Shown one piece after another: positions 44,001 to 58,533 of a stretch of DNA of 64,000 nucleotides. The notes beneath the pieces were generated by a model. That model was not told where the DNA came from. It ran no database searches and saw only the letters and a program-made list of their open reading frames with translations. The position numbers and the translations under genes are program-made. Position 1 is the stretch's first letter. Every line of letters starts with the position of its first letter. Origin of the DNA: Tetranychus cinnabarinus (Eukaryota; Arthropoda; Arachnida; Trombidiformes; Tetranychidae); NCBI GenBank assembly GCA_022266195.1, contig WHVY01000001.1:5890001-5954000 (forward strand), given 5' to 3'.

Positions 44001-47000
44001 AACATTCTCATGTTACAATGATCCGTTTATATCTTTTCAGGATTCCCTTAAAATCAAGATTCATTATAACTAGCAAAAATAAGAAAATGAAAATTTGGAA
44101 ATGAAAGGAATGGAAATCGTTCTTCATGTAAACCGATGTAAACAGTATAATTGTAACTCAAACATTGACTCATCCAGAATATATTCATCAGTCTATTATC
44201 TGTTCTGACCTTATCCATTCATCATTAGTTATTGCGTGCTTTCACGTTTCCTTTGAAAAATGTGACTGAGCTTTTCAGATAGTTTCAGTGATCAGTTTTA
44301 TTTGCATTAAAAAGTCTTTTCAATTCACAGATTAAGCTTCATTCATCATTTATCAAAGATATAAATGATTATTGAAGATTTAAATGGAAACAATTCAACC
44401 TTTTCAAGTTGGTCTAAATGAGTTGCTCGAGATTCCAATTGCAAGTTTCCCTGAAAAGGTTTGGGAAAATTTGAGAAATGGTTAGCCAAGTAAACAATAG
44501 ATTGAAATGGCAACGTGAACTGGGAAGAGATAAATTAAGTTATTAGTAACATTCAGTCTGATACAATTTAATTGGACTCACTTTTCATCCTCAATTGGCC
44601 ATGATTGGTATTGAACCTTTTTATCATCATTATCCTCTTGATTTCCTTTTATTTGTAAATCTTTAACTCATTTCACCATTTACCTAGACAAAAATGGGTT
44701 CCAGTGAAAGGTAATGAAACCAATTGAGGTCATTAGAAGTACCTTTTCAGTCTAATGTTGATTCCCTTTTTTGGAAGCGTATTTTTTGCAGATTATCAGG
44801 AATGATGCATGATGAGTTTCAAAGTGGATAAAACATTAACATGATTCTTCCAGTGAATCTTACCAAATGAAAAGAAAAGCTGAATCTAATCTTTTATCAC
44901 ATTTTTATGTTTCCCTGTAAAAACAGTATAAAGGTGCAAGAAGTAAAAAAAAGATCAGAGCAAAAGCAAAATCACTTTAACCAGGAAAAAAACCTTTTCT
45001 GTATTACATTACATTCACCAAGCCATCTTTTTAGCCATTTCAGTAGGAAAAGTGTTTCCATCAATTTTGATCCTGACCCTTTGGATCATCAACAATCACA
45101 ATTATTCCTATTCTCATAAATAGTTGAATAAAGGCCCTCAAGATTGTTCAGACAAGAAGAAGAAAAAAAGTGAACGAAAAAAAGGTAAATTCAATAACCC
45201 AGGGAAAAACTGAGTTTACCTTCAAAGATATCAACAGATAACATGTTTTCCCTTAAAATCCTTGAGTCAATAACATTCATCCTTATCATCTTCCCTTTCC
45301 TAAACTCGAGAGATGCTCTTGAGTCATCAAAAAATATTCACAAGAATCACTTTCATCTTACAATCTTCATCCATTTCCTAAGCTTTCATCTTAACCTGAA
45401 AATGAAAATTGGCTGATACCTGTTTTCATCGCAATCAAATCATTTCTATCTTGTAATAATTTCTTTCCCTTCCCTGTTGTTTTCCTGTAAAAAGCAGGAA
45501 ACTAAACTCTTGATTGTTTCTTGTCTTAACCATCATTTAAAGCAACAATTAAGAACCATTTTTTGTACTTGATCAACTTTACCATTAACATCGGCTTAAC
45601 AATGGAAAAAAATCTGTCACAAGCAGAGTAAATTTTCTTGAGCGTTCCATCATGTTGAGATTATTCAGACAAAATTTGATTCTCTTTTTTTTCTCCTCGC
45701 TGACAAAAAATAGCCTAAAGAAGCCAAAATGAAAAACTCTTTAATCTCGATTGTTTGAAACTTTCAAGAGTCTTATCATTTTTAAAACAGTAACATCAAC
45801 ATTTTGCTTCAATAAGCTTAATGCCAGCGCATTCAAAGTGTTCAGCTTTGGTGTTACATTTCATGTTGAATCATTTCCCTTTTTTTCATGTAAAATTACA
45901 GTTTCTCAACAGAAGCAAAAAAAACCTACAAAATGATGAAGGAAAAACAAATGATAAGTGAACCATGGAAATACCATGATTTTTACCTTGAAAAAAGTAG
46001 AGTTCTTGTTTGCACCCAATCCTGGAATGATGAGCAATGAATTTTGCTGATGAAAAGTGAAACAACAATGAAAAAAGATTATGATGATAAACATGAGGGT
46101 GAAGTGAAGAAGAAGCAACATTGAACTGACATTTGTTTTAAGAAGCAAAAAGTGGGTTAAATGTGAAACCCAGAAAGAAGCAAATGATGAACAGTGAAAA
46201 GAAATGGAATGAAAAAGATTATCATTGTTGATTGTTTTTTATTTTCATGTCAATATTGAACAAATGTACAATGAACAATCATGTAGTTCAACAGATTCAA
46301 TGTTAATTACTTGAAAAATGTTGAAAGGAAAAACGTTTCTTCCCCAAATTATTGAAATTTTTTTTCGACTCAACTCATTGTTCCAGTCTTGCTCATTAGC
46401 ATTGGACAAAATGTTGTCCAATTTTGCTTGCCTTTTGTTTTCTCATAATTTTCACTCTTTGCATTCCCTGAGTTTATCTGTTATCTGGTAAACACTTGAA
46501 TCTTTACGGAATTTTCAAAATGACCTTTTTGTTCATTCAATTATGAGAGTTGAAAAGTGTAAAGATGAAAATGTTTCACGTTTTGAGTAACGAGACTGAC
46601 ATTTTTGTCTAAACATCTGTAAATTTGAAACTGAATTTGAAGCTTTTGAAAATGAATTTTTCTGGCCAATTCTTTTAGCCATTTGTCCAAATTTTTGCAT
46701 CTTTACTAATCGATAGTACAAGAGCACCAAAAGTTAATTAGAAAGTAAAATTAGGAAATGAATTTTTTTCTTGCTCATAAATTTGCTTCCATTTTCTTTC
46801 ATGATAATTCATCTTCTTTTCTTCTTCTTGTTCTTTATTCAGATTAGCTTTGCGCTCTTTAACTCTATTCAGTTTATCATTTTTCAGGTCGCTGAACAAT
46901 TAACTTCTTTTCCTGTGTGTTCATCTTGTTTTTCCTATTAATTTAGGCAAAAATTTATTTCATCCAAATCTGTGGCTTTTAACAATCAAGAAGCATTTGA

Positions 47001-50000
47001 TCATGTTGCTGTTTTAAATTCAAATCAAATGTTTTGATATTTGACAAATTGCAATTATGGTTGAAGTAAAAGGTTGAAATTTGATGAGTAAACAAATCGC
47101 AATTTAATCTGAAGTTATGACGAAAAGTCAGGGAATTAAATGTTACAGATTTTCGTTTGGAACACAAAGGTTGAGGAAATATTGATTAACTTTTCCTTGA
47201 TTCTCATTAAGGAATTGAAAGGCTTTTGTCATCATTGATCGGCCAATTGTGATTGTCTTTTTGTCTCATATTAATTATATAAAACGTTGCAAGTTTATCA
47301 TGAAAATGTTAAAGGTGCATCTGTTCATGTTGAATATTTTATCCGTTTCAACATTGAATTGTTAATGGAAATGAAAATTGTGTCTCTCAGTGATGATGTT
47401 GATGAGGAAGGCGGAGAAGGCAAAAGGATGAGGAAAGATGGTTGCAAGGCAAGAGGATGAAAACTGTGGATGTGGTTTAATCGTTATTCAAGCTTAACAG
47501 TCAACTTCTTGATTACAGTTGACTGAACAAATCAAAGTCTTTTTATTTCTAGGAAACATCTTTACACTAGACTGAAACTTGAAGATTCATTCATGTAAAC
47601 ACACTTACTTATCTCAATGGTTAATCCGATTGCTTTCATTTTTAACATCATCTTCATCATCATCTTGATCACCATAATCACTTTCTCATAACTCCTACTC
47701 AAATAACCCAACATTCATTGTTTAACATTCTTTATCATGTAAATCAATAATTGACATCAGACTCAAGACAAAACTGGCATCCATTGTTTACCAGTCAACC
47801 CAATTATAATAATCTTTACATTTTAAAATTTTTCATGGTTAACCCAGTTTCAACAGATTTTGTTTACCAAATGTATCATCGGTTTAATTTGGTTATTTTC
47901 AGGTTTTTGTTTTAGTGAGAGTCAATGGCTATGAAACCCTTGAAATTTACAAAAACCTAAAAATGATTTTTCTGGTCAATCCGAGTATTCCGAGTTGCTT
48001 CAAATGTAAATTGATTTTTCATCAAACCTTCATCTCATGTCAAATGATTCAGTCATCAAGATAATCAAGAATGCTCTGAGTCATTTCCACTAATAAAAAG
48101 GTTTTCATGTCAACTTGAACGATACAGTTGAAGTTATTATGAATGTTGTTCTGAATCTATCGAGAAAAGTCAACTTATTTTAATATTTATTTTCATTCTA
48201 CTGTTAGCTTTGTTTGTCTGTTGTTATTTTTTCAGAATATTTCAAATAATAATTTAGGTAAAGGTAAATATTGATTGTAAATTGAATCGCATTTTATGCT
48301 AAAAGTGAAGTTATAACATGCAAATATCTTATTATTGGTTATGATTGGATTTAATTTTGTTTCTCCAAATTTTCTCAAAATCAGTTTCAGACACAAATAA
48401 CTATCTTTATATTAGATTTGAATTGATCTCTTTAAGCTGTTCGCGATTTTATTCAAATATGACTTTTAAAGCTAACCTTTTTATATACCCAAATGCACCA
48501 GAAATGCTTTACACTCCAATCGAAACCTAACATTTCAATTTGAATACAAATAAGAGTCAGTTTAAAATGAAAATTTACATTTACATTCGTTCCAATGACC
48601 TTTTCAGATCAGTTAAGCAAACTGTAATTAAATACAACCATTTCCTGCAAGTGTGCAACTTCAGTAGTGAATCTTATTTAGAAATATGATTAAACCAAAG
48701 TAAACCCAAACCCAAATTAACCCAAATATTGAAATAATTTCCAAGTCTTATCATTAAATGAACGTTGAAAAGTGATTTATACATTTGATTAAATCAATGG
48801 TTAGTTGTCAATGGGTTTGAAAGAGTGAAAAATGCTTTGATATTTGCAAATATGGTTAATAGTTAATGCAATCCCAATTACCTTGTTGATGAATCTCATG
48901 AGTAAACCTTAAATTAGCTTATTTCTTTATCCATTTTATTTCTTATCCTTTCTCTCCATCTTCATCTAATACTCTTCCTCTCTTTGACCTTTCCCTACCT
49001 TATTATTATCCTCATCTTCATCCTCATCTAAATGCCACTTGAAGCTTCATCTTAATGATTTTGGTTGTTGAGCAAAAGCAACGATCCATTTCCTTGTCAG
49101 CTTACTTTTTTCATCCTTCATTCCCAGTAATTCAAGTTGAACAGTGTAAACTGATTTTACTTGATTATTCATAAGCATTACATGAAAAGAGTGCAAACCT
49201 TTTTAATAACCATTGAATCATTTAACTAATCAAATGTCAACTGACTATTAAGTCAACAGTCCAGTTCGACTCTGAAAACATCTTTTGTCTCTAAAGGTTT
49301 ATCATGATATTCAAGATTATTGTATATTCCAGTTTCCATGTCAAAACTCATTTTAAATCTCATTTTGATTTCATTTTAAAACTATAATAACCATTGACAG
49401 GATAGAGAAGAAAATATAATACAAAATGAAATTATGATGGTTGTGATGATGATTTAAAAGCAGAATCAAATATGTAATCAACAGGAAGAAAAATTTTTCT
49501 TCATGATTGATAAAAAAAGGCAACTCAAGAAAAGGAGCAAAAATTGTATCAACATCTTTGTATTACCAATGAATCAGGGAAAGAAATCGATTTCTTTTTT
49601 CCTCTTCTTTTCCTTCTTCATTTTTCATCTTCAGTCCTTTCCTTTTCCATGATAGTCTTTGCAAAGTAAAATATCGAGCAAAAATAAAAGCTTCAAAATT
49701 GTTGAAAAGTGAACATTTTCAACATTAAAATTTGTTACATTTCCTAATTCTATTGATTCTAACGAAAAGTGATGCTAAACATTGAAACTTTTCATATTGA
49801 GTTCAATTTTTCGCCTCCAAAATTTAGGTCATTTTCATTTTTCAAATCATCATGGAATAGCTTTTCGAATAGTTCTTGAAATGTTTTCAAATCTTTACAA
49901 ATGATGCATTTTGTTGATTTTAGAAATAGAAATTTTCTGTTTGGAAATCATTTTTCAAAATGAAATTCTACTCATTTCAATGATAATTCAAAATTTCTAG

Positions 50001-53000
50001 AATTTCGTTGAAAAGGTCAAATATTTTCTCGAAAACATAACCTTCAAAACAAAGCGTTTGATGTTAAATGCTTATCAAAATAGTCTCTATTATTTGCATT
50101 AAGCGACAGTAAATTATCAACTCTGATCGAAAGATAGAAATGAACGAATTTTTCCACCAAGAAAATGATAAATTACATGCAAACTATGAAATGAAGAGTT
50201 TTCTGAAATTTTCTAAAAATGTCATCGAATTCTGTTTGAATTATTCATATAAGAATCACCTTCTTCCCTGAATTTGTTTTGAGAGAATAATAATTTTCTT
50301 TCTTTGTTTTCTCAAACCTAATATTCGAGTTTTTGAATTCTTTACAAACCCAATCTTTATCGAGTTTTTTCACCTTCCAAAACCACGGAAAAGTCACTTG
50401 AACAAAATTCTGAAAACTTGAATATTCACAAAATTCCCAACTACAAATCTCTTTTAATAATTCAAAAATCCCAGTCAATTCCGAGGATCACTCCCAGAGG
50501 AGTTTATTGATAAAAATTTTCCAAATCAGAAATTTGAAAGATTTTCCAACCGAAAATTTTCTTCTAATTATAAGATGATACTCTCGCTGTTCTTCATGAT
50601 AAACACTGAAACATTTTGACAATTGATTGACTATTTACTGTACTAATCTAATAGACTCAATGGTCATCAGTCTATTTGAATGGTTGAGCTTCAATTTTTT
50701 CAATTCATTGTGAATTAAGGTCAATGATAAACATGAAAACAAACACGAAATGTTGATGAAAGACATTTCAATGCATTTATATTTGCTATTTAAATTACAA
50801 TTGTTACAATTTGAATGAAACCAGCAAAGCAAAATTGATGTAAACAGAAACAAAGCAAAAACAAAACGAAACTCCCAGTGAATTAAAATAAGTTAATGTG
50901 GAAGGGAAAAAACAAGAAGAAACATTGAATTATATAAATGCATAAATAGCTTAGTTTTCACGTATTAATATTAATGTCTTTTTTTTCATTTACCTGAGAA
51001 ATTTGAACCTTTTTTTAGACTCTCTTTTGCTCGTTTCCACAATTTAATTACTAAATATGTTAATTGTTTCATTTTTTGACTGAAATGAGAAAAGGTTTAA
51101 TCAAAAATTTGCACTTTACAATCAATAAATCAATATTGTAATAGCAAATGGTAATGTTATTAGAGTCGAGAGGATGAAAGATGTGATGAGATTACAGTTA
51201 ATCTTCATGTTTCTTCATTGTAATCCTCTGAACGAAGTACTCGGCTTTAGGTTGAACGAGCATGAGCATGATAATGATGACAATAATGATGGCAATTCAG
51301 TGAATAATTTGCTTCTTATTTCAACGAAGGTTGGAAGTGAGAAAAAAAGAAGCGACGAAACATTCATTATTTCATAATAATCGTATAATAATGAATGTTT
51401 GAATTGTAAATGTTTTCAGCAAAAGGTTGCAAGGGAAAGTTATCAAATGAAATGTTAATGATAATAGTGTTTATGTTGATTATATTGTAAAGGTGAATCA
51501 ACTAAGAAGATTGCAATCAAATAATATGTTTTACTTGGAAATGAAACATTTCAAATGTTTTACATTTACATTTGATGTTTTGTTTCTGTCAGACTTGAAA
51601 TTGGGGTTGAAAAAATTTCTGGTAAAATGTTCATATCATTTGTAATGATAAATGTATCATTTCATTTGATGGCTGTTTTCACATCAAAATTACTGCTCTA
51701 TTAAACTGTTTAAGTATTATTATTAGAATAATTGCTGTTCGCAACTTGATGTAATGATTGTTGCACGATTAAGTTTTATTGAGACTTAAATTATCGTTTG
51801 GGTTTGAGTTTTTTGGCATTTTTCTTCACTCCAAGGATTGGTAACTTTGTATTGAAAATTTGGATAAAAATCGATAGAAATAAAAAGCTTCAATTTTATT
51901 GGAAAATTTTGAATTTTGTTCTGGTTATTATTACGATGGATCAATCACGAAAAAGTGACCTTTTTTGTTGCCTTTTTGTGTATTAAGTCTCTTGACTCGG
52001 TAATTGATTGATTCAACTTTTTGGTTTTTAGGGTAAATCAAGATGATTGAAGTTGATGAATAGATTGGCTTAAAGATCAACTTTGGGTTTCTGGGATTTT
52101 AGTTTGGGTTGAGTTTCAATTTTGTTTTGATACATTTTTAATGTTCATCTCTTGTTTTCTGGTTTCTTTATTCAGTGTACCTTTCAATCTGGTCATGGAT
52201 GGAGTAAAGGAGGTTATGAATGTCGATGTCGTGATGGATATTATCCAACTTCAGCTTCATTCACTAAGGACCAGAAAAGTCGATCTTTCAATGGGACAGA
52301 AGTTGAAAAGGCATGGACTGATAAGATCAATGTTCAAGGGTAAGTTGACTGTTCTTACCTTCAACTAGACGGACAATCCGATTTCCCGGTTTGACTTATT
52401 GTGCATTTGCAGTCAAGACATTTCATTTAAACCCAGATTTCAACATTAACCAAAATCGAACCCAAATAAATCTTCAACTCTGAATAGCCGTAGTTATTTG
52501 GATTAATTTCACGTTTAAAATAAATCAAAATGTTTATCAATTATATTAATCTGGTCTTGTTGGACATCTATTGCTGCAACTGATCACATCTTCATGATAA
52601 TAAGTTCATTTTCAAAGATCATTTGTAATGCATTTCAATAAGTTAACAACACTTCACCAGGAATAGCTTGACCAAGTTTTCTTGCAGTTCAATTTCAATG
52701 AATTTTTCGGTGAATGCATTTGTTATATTGAGTGAAGAACGGAATTGAATGTTTTAAAAGCATACTAAATATGAATTTTCGCCCATTCATAGTCTTATAA
52801 TGCTATAATTTTGCATATTAGCTTTAGAAATATTGAGTTTTAGTGACGACAAGACATTAAATTGAGACACAGCAACAAAGTCCAACAAATTGACTTTAAT
52901 TGGATAGAGTGCCTTTAAGTCCTAAAATTGCGACTCAGCATTTAGACCTTATACAACATTGCTAACAATTTAAGCATTATTTCAACGAAAAGTGCACTTT

Positions 53001-56000
53001 CTTTATTAGCAATTTATACGATGAAATATTCCAGACTTGAGATTGAGACAGTTGATTTGTTGATGAATTTTCCAACTTGTAAGTAATCGTTTACAAATAA
53101 ACAATTTATGAGCTTCACTTTAACCAAGAATAATTTTTTAAACTTTACTAAATTCGTTGTCAAAATATTATTAATAATGTATGATGTTGAAAGCAACAAT
53201 GAATCAAGGTTGTGAGTTTTCATGAGACATTTCAAACAAAACTTGCCTTTCATTTTGGTATATCAAATAACCATGAAGTGTGCCTGTAAAAAGCAACCTT
53301 ATTTTTCCCTTTTCAACCTTAAATTGAGGATCATTCAGTAAATGACCAATTTTTTTATTCTCTTTGTTTCTTACAGAAGTGTTCAATATGATATGATTTA
53401 TGTTTGCCAAAAGTGTCAAGATGGATGTGAAACTTGTACAGATGGTTCAGCCTGTCTATCAACCTACAATTGGGCTTTCCGTATATCGCTATTGACTGTT
53501 TCAATAATTTGTATATTTCTTACTGGACTATTAGCATGTTATATCTATAAATATCGTAAACTGAAGGTCTTCAAAGTTGCCAGTCCAATATTTTTATGCA
53601 TCACTCTACTTGGCTGTGCCTTTATGTATTTTGAGGTAAGTAACTTCACCTTCTTGTATATTAATAATGATAACAATAATTACTCTTATCAATATTATTC
53701 ATAAAAATGGCCATTCCAACAAGCCATTGCCACCATTAAATCAACCAGATTTAATGTTGTTTGCGTTTCTTTCACATCATAATGTTTAATATTCATAAAT
53801 CATACAGTAAAAGGTTTAGTTAATGGTTAGCTATCATTTGAAAATTTCATGTAAATTTGATCGATCACTGAGTAAACCTTTTGATTCCATTATTTTTAAA
53901 TTTCATTTCTTTCGTTTTCTAAATCATTTAATCCAACATTGGGTTTTCAGACTGAAACAAAATTGTTACCTTTTCAAGCCACTGTTTAGTTTGATGGATT
54001 TGTCAGGGAAAAGATGAAAATTTAGGTTAAAAAATAAAAAAGTCAAAGGTTTAAGGGTAATCATGAGTATTTTGAATGGCTGATGGCAAATTTTGGAAAA
54101 GTAAACTTGGGAAAAGAAGAAAAATGATTGAATTTTGTCAAAATAAACCTTGAAGCTATTTAGTGAAATAAAAGTCACATTAATTGATCAACAGTCGATA
54201 TCACTTTGTAGCTGCATAATTTTTGCTCATCAATTGATTACTTTGTTCAATTTATTTCATCTGGAAATTACAATTTAAACTCAATCTCACTTCAATAATC
54301 ATGTTCTGAATGACTCTCGACTGTATATTCTGAAGCAGAAAATAAGAGTAAAATTTTGAGAATAGGATTCCAATCAGATAAAGTTTTGAATAAGATAAAT
54401 GAAGATAAAGTCAACTTATCCAGCGACTTGCATAGGAAAATTACATTGAAAGATTGTGATGTTATCCTTTAAACGAATCCTATTATTATCAAATCATGAA
54501 TCAAATTATTTCCATGATGTGTCTTGAGATTTTATATTATCATCTTTACAAACTGACCAAAATTGGTTTATTAAATGTATTTCAAGTTGAAAATTTGAGT
54601 GGATCAAAAAATGTAACCTTTTCTGTTTTCTGTCTTTTTGTTTCATGCAAACCTGAATTGGTGGATAAGATGGCAGCAATTTTTCCAGTTTTAACAACGT
54701 TTGCTTGCATTGTGACCAAATGTACTCGTCATATGGGCTTTTGTATAACCTATTCGGCTTTACTGTTGAAAACTTGGAGAGTCTCATTGACATATCGAGT
54801 TAAATCGGCACATAAGTTGAAGTTGACTGACAAACAATTGCTTCAATGGTTGTTTCCAATTCTCATGATTATGGCCATTTACCTGGGCACTTGGACAATA
54901 TCAGCGCCTCCTCAGCCCATCTACATAACCGACTGGCATGGGCTAAAGTTTAAAATTTGTGACTACAATTGGTGGGATCATAGTTTGGTTATAATGGAGT
55001 TTTGCTTTCTACTTTGGGGAATCAAAGTTTGCTATAATGTACGAAATGCGGAATCTTTTTTCAATGAAGCCAAATACATTACTTGGGCCATTTATAATAT
55101 AGCAATTGTGAACATCCTAATGATAGCAATCCAGTAAGCATTTTTACCATAAAATAATCATTACAAATCTAGATTTATATCGGTAATAGTAATTGAACAA
55201 TCATGATAAACATGAATCTTCGTCTCTTTTATTTTTGTCTTCTGTTACAATTTGACAAGTTTTTTTTTGCTCCTCTTTTCCCTTTTTCTGGTAACTATCA
55301 AATTGGTCAATTGGGAAATGAAAATGATTTTGTAATTTATCCTTTTGGGTAAAATTGGGTTAAATGATTGAACCTGTTTAAATTGATGCCCAATGCGGAC
55401 GGGAATATTGTTAAATTATCATTATTAGCATTACTGTTATCATCATTATCGTGTTAAAAGATCATTTAATGTTGACTTTCTTTTTGTCCCGGTAATGTGA
55501 ATTATAATTGAATCCTGTGATACAATTATCATGGAAGACTGGGTTGACTTGGTAAAAGTAAATGTTGTTGTTCTTGTTTACATCATTTCTTGACTTCACC
55601 ATTGTTTTCCTGGTTATTCAGAGTCTATTTATTGTTCATAATTGTTTGTTTCATTCAACATCAATAGGAATTGTGATCAACAGGCAATCATCAATTGGTT
55701 AGCCTCTTTTTTATTGACTCAACCCAATCAAGTCAATAATTTTGCATGAAAACATGCAAGAATTGATCTCAACTGGTTACAGATGACTGATTATTTTATC
55801 ATCCATTCACAGTTTCCGATTTCACTTTATATTGTCTATCATGATTCATGATGTTGGCCTTTTTTTGTGTTCATCATTAATGATAAATAATAGTAATAGT
55901 AAGAAGCTATAAAAAAAGAGATTCCTTATTACATGATTTACTCGTTTTGGGTTCAATCAAACTGTGATTTTGAAGAGAGTTACTTTAAATACGGTTTCTT

Positions 56001-56572
56001 GATTACCATTTTATGATGATTGATTAATTAATTGGTTTTCCTCTTTTTCCTTCACTTACAGTTTACTAATTTTACCCAAAGCTGGACCCGATGGTAAATA
56101 CTTTTTTGGTTTTGTCAGAACCCAATTGAGTACAACCACAACTGTTATGCTCATTTTTGGACCCAAATTTTACCGAGTAATCAAAGGACAAGGTGACTCT
56201 TGGGACAATAGAGTTCGAGCCAGAGGAATCAATGCTTCCTTTTCGTTGAATGGAGTTGGCCTGGTTCATGAAGAGACGACTGATTTATATCAAGAGAATG
56301 AAGAATTGAAAGAGGAAATTCACAAGCTGGCAACTCAAATTGAATTGATGAAGTTGATGCAAATGGAAATCAATAATCGCCATTTAAAACCTAAACACAC
56401 CTCATCTGGACACCACATTTTACCCACTGTGACCATCACTGCGAACCCAGCTTCAGCTGGAAGTGTAACTCAATCACCGATAGTCAAAGCGGTTTATTCA
56501 CGGTTTGATACCAATGATGCGCCTTCACCAAGAATCTCACCAGCTGCTGAATTGGCCAGTGAACGGGTTTAA
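35068..56572 (+). CDS. GPR158/179-like class C orphan G-protein coupled receptor (CG31760 type)
   Basis: Five exons (35068-36780, 52176-52339, 53377-53635, 54670-55133, 56062-56572), all in phase, give about 1036 residues. Order: signal sequence (WLLLLITKYLVTFAFA); an Asn-rich extracellular part holding a Cache-like domain (YIDRVTRGEFCLQ, then DLLNAILIDYKPNEDGYRFL); a cysteine-rich EGF-like segment (GGYECRCRDGYYP, CQKCQDGCETC); seven helices, two from exon 3, four from exon 4, the last from exon 5; and a tail with SFSLNGVGL and a coiled coil (NEELKEEIHKLATQIELMK). ATKWTRHMGF-like and NWWDHSL motifs match the insect CG31760 family. Vertebrate GPR158 binds RGS7-Gbeta5 and acts as a glycine receptor; the ligand here is unknown. 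The exon 4 acceptor (GGATAAG at 54669) was chosen by homology and phase. The poly-Asn stretch at 36480-36545 is unusual. Start: first ATG before the signal sequence. Confidence 0.9.
36781..52175 (+). other. 15.4-kb first intron of the receptor gene
   Basis: The intron begins GTGAGC and ends TTTATTCAG. It is AT-rich with many TTTC/GAAA-rich tracts and short AAAG/GATG microsatellites. I see no convincing host gene inside. A weak transposon-like or orphan frame is at 41447-41746. It is far longer than any other intron in this window (64-913 bases outside this gene, and 1.0-1.0 kb for the next ones of this gene), so regulatory content is plausible. Confidence 0.6.
41447..41746 (-). CDS. Hypothetical 99-residue frame in the receptor intron
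   Basis: An ATG-initiated frame with a protein-like mixture (VNDKVIIQVTKVGSNKVEYL, then FHYSISIPGKQIKVQSLRTL) and few low-complexity residues. On the opposite strand at 40983-41410 two further frames look weakly coding, rich in Lys/Glu. This may be the remains of a transposable element or a small orphan gene. I recognise no domain. Confidence 0.25.
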   Translation of the reverse strand: MHLQYNTICLRVNDKVIIQVTKVGSNKVEYLSLFTPITVDWKLNRRKFHYSISIPGKQIKVQSLRTLEVLKSPGLDQLVQPVFLNRSVKMKDFCFLCIN

Positions 56573-58380
56573 CAGCTTCAAATTTTAGTCACTGCTTCAA
56601 TAAACATTTCAAGGATCATGATTGGAATACAATTTGATTTTGAACAAACCTGACTCTAAATGAAAATTAATGGATAATTGACTCTCAAGTCGACTCAAAA
56701 TTGTCTCAAATTTGTAACTAAACACGACCAAAGATACAATCAACTGCCAACTTTAATCTTGTAAATCTTATTGTTGTTGTTGTAATTATTCAATTACAAT
56801 GTTATGTTGAGTTTAATCGTCATTGATTACTTTGTTAAATTTATATTTTTGACCGTCCAAACTTGCCCTTTCATCTTTACATCTTCATCAATATTGTCAT
56901 CAAAACAATGAACATAATTTGCAAACTCATCACTTAATCACGTTAAACGTCTTCATCTTCACTCAATTTCAACGATGAATCAATTTTCAACAAACAAAAA
57001 TGCATCCAACAAAATGTTACACATTAACAGCATTGCAATTGATTTAGTCAACTTGTTAATTGAAATCTATTTATTTTCAGCTCAATTTCCAATTGTCTTG
57101 ATAAAATGATGATCATGATATCTAACCCTTCTACTTTGATCTCTTCTACAAAAATCCTTTTTATTTGATTCTCTCTTCTTATATTTCCCGTAATTTAATT
57201 ACAACTCCAATGATCTCCAATGATCATCAAAACCAACTTGAATCAAGTTTAGTCAAAAATTGATCCACTTCTCTCTCTTCAATCTTTTCAATCACAATTA
57301 TTGCCACTGCCACAATTGTAATTTAGGATTGTGATTTTGTTTTAATTTAAAGCAAAGTCAAACCATTTTTTCCCACTTCTTCATCTTCCTCTTCAGTTCA
57401 TTCAAATTTCATACAATTGACTGTCAGACAACAAATGTTACAATTAGCTTTGCAATTCTTGATTTCTGATTGCAATCTAATGATTAAAATATGATGCTTA
57501 CAATAACATGTAAAATAATAGCAAGCAAAATATTGCCAATTGTACCAACAGCAACTTTAAGCGTCAACCACTAGAAAAGGTTACCTAAATTAAAATTAAA
57601 ATTGCCATAAACAATTAACTCGTCAAGTTTCATTAACATTGTTATAACAAGAAGGTCATTATCCAACATCAAGTATACTTGAATCCAATAATACTTGGTT
57701 ACCACAATAAATACACTTTAAACAATGTTGCTCGCAGGCAAATGATGAACACTTATACACAGTTTGCGTAAATCCGGGTTCTTCACTAAATCTCAATTGA
57801 TTTCTTCATCTGTTTATTGATCACGATATTATTTAGACTCAAAATTTCACCTTTGATTAACAGCTCTTTCATTGAAGTTTCACTTTTGTGTATGAAAGTG
57901 ATTAATCTCCGACTTTTATTCAGTAATTTTATTGACGGTTGGGTTAAATAATGGAACCTTTGTTTAACTCATACTTGAATTCAATTTTGGTTGGCCGTTT
58001 ACATGTTTCTATTGTTGGATTTATTAATCGATCAACTTTGATGTGTTTAGCCAGGTTGATTCGAAAGACATTAATTGAAAATGAAATGAATTAATGTTGT
58101 TATGGATAAAGCAAAAACAGATAAAATAAGAACCTAAATAAGAGTTGAAAGATACTAACACTTTTAGTTGACACACTGACGTAATTGTTGAAAGATTATA
58201 AATTGTTATTTGAGAAAGAGTTTCTTTACAGAGACTCCATCTTGCTTAGATTTTTCCCTCTCTTTTTGTTTTTATTCAACGTTTGCTCGTTTAATAGCCA
58301 TTTTTATCCAGTTTATTTTTTCAACCTAATTTAGTTATTTCATTATTTTATTTTCTTATTGTACTTCAATACATGGTATC
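56573..58380. other. Intergenic region after the receptor
   Basis: No gene is seen. A TTGTTGTTG run lies at 56770-56780. AT-rich sequence with polyadenylation-like AATAAA signals follows the receptor stop. Confidence 0.5.
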
Positions 58381-58488
58381 ATGAAGGACCTAACTAATTG
58401 TGAAAGTGACCTGAACAGCACAAAACCAGGAATTGGAGCTGGATCGCTGTCTATTTTACCTGCTTGTTTTGAATTATCTGTTTTCTGA
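58381..58488 (+). other. Upstream ORF before the DEG/ENaC gene
   Basis: An ATG frame of 35 codons (MKDLTNCESDLNSTKPG and on to ELSVF) ends 45 bases before the channel start. If it is in the mRNA leader it could damp translation. It may also be chance. Confidence 0.25.
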
Positions 58489-58533
58489 TGACTTCTTTAT
58501 CAAGCAACCCAATGAGATTTTCCTGTTTAATCA

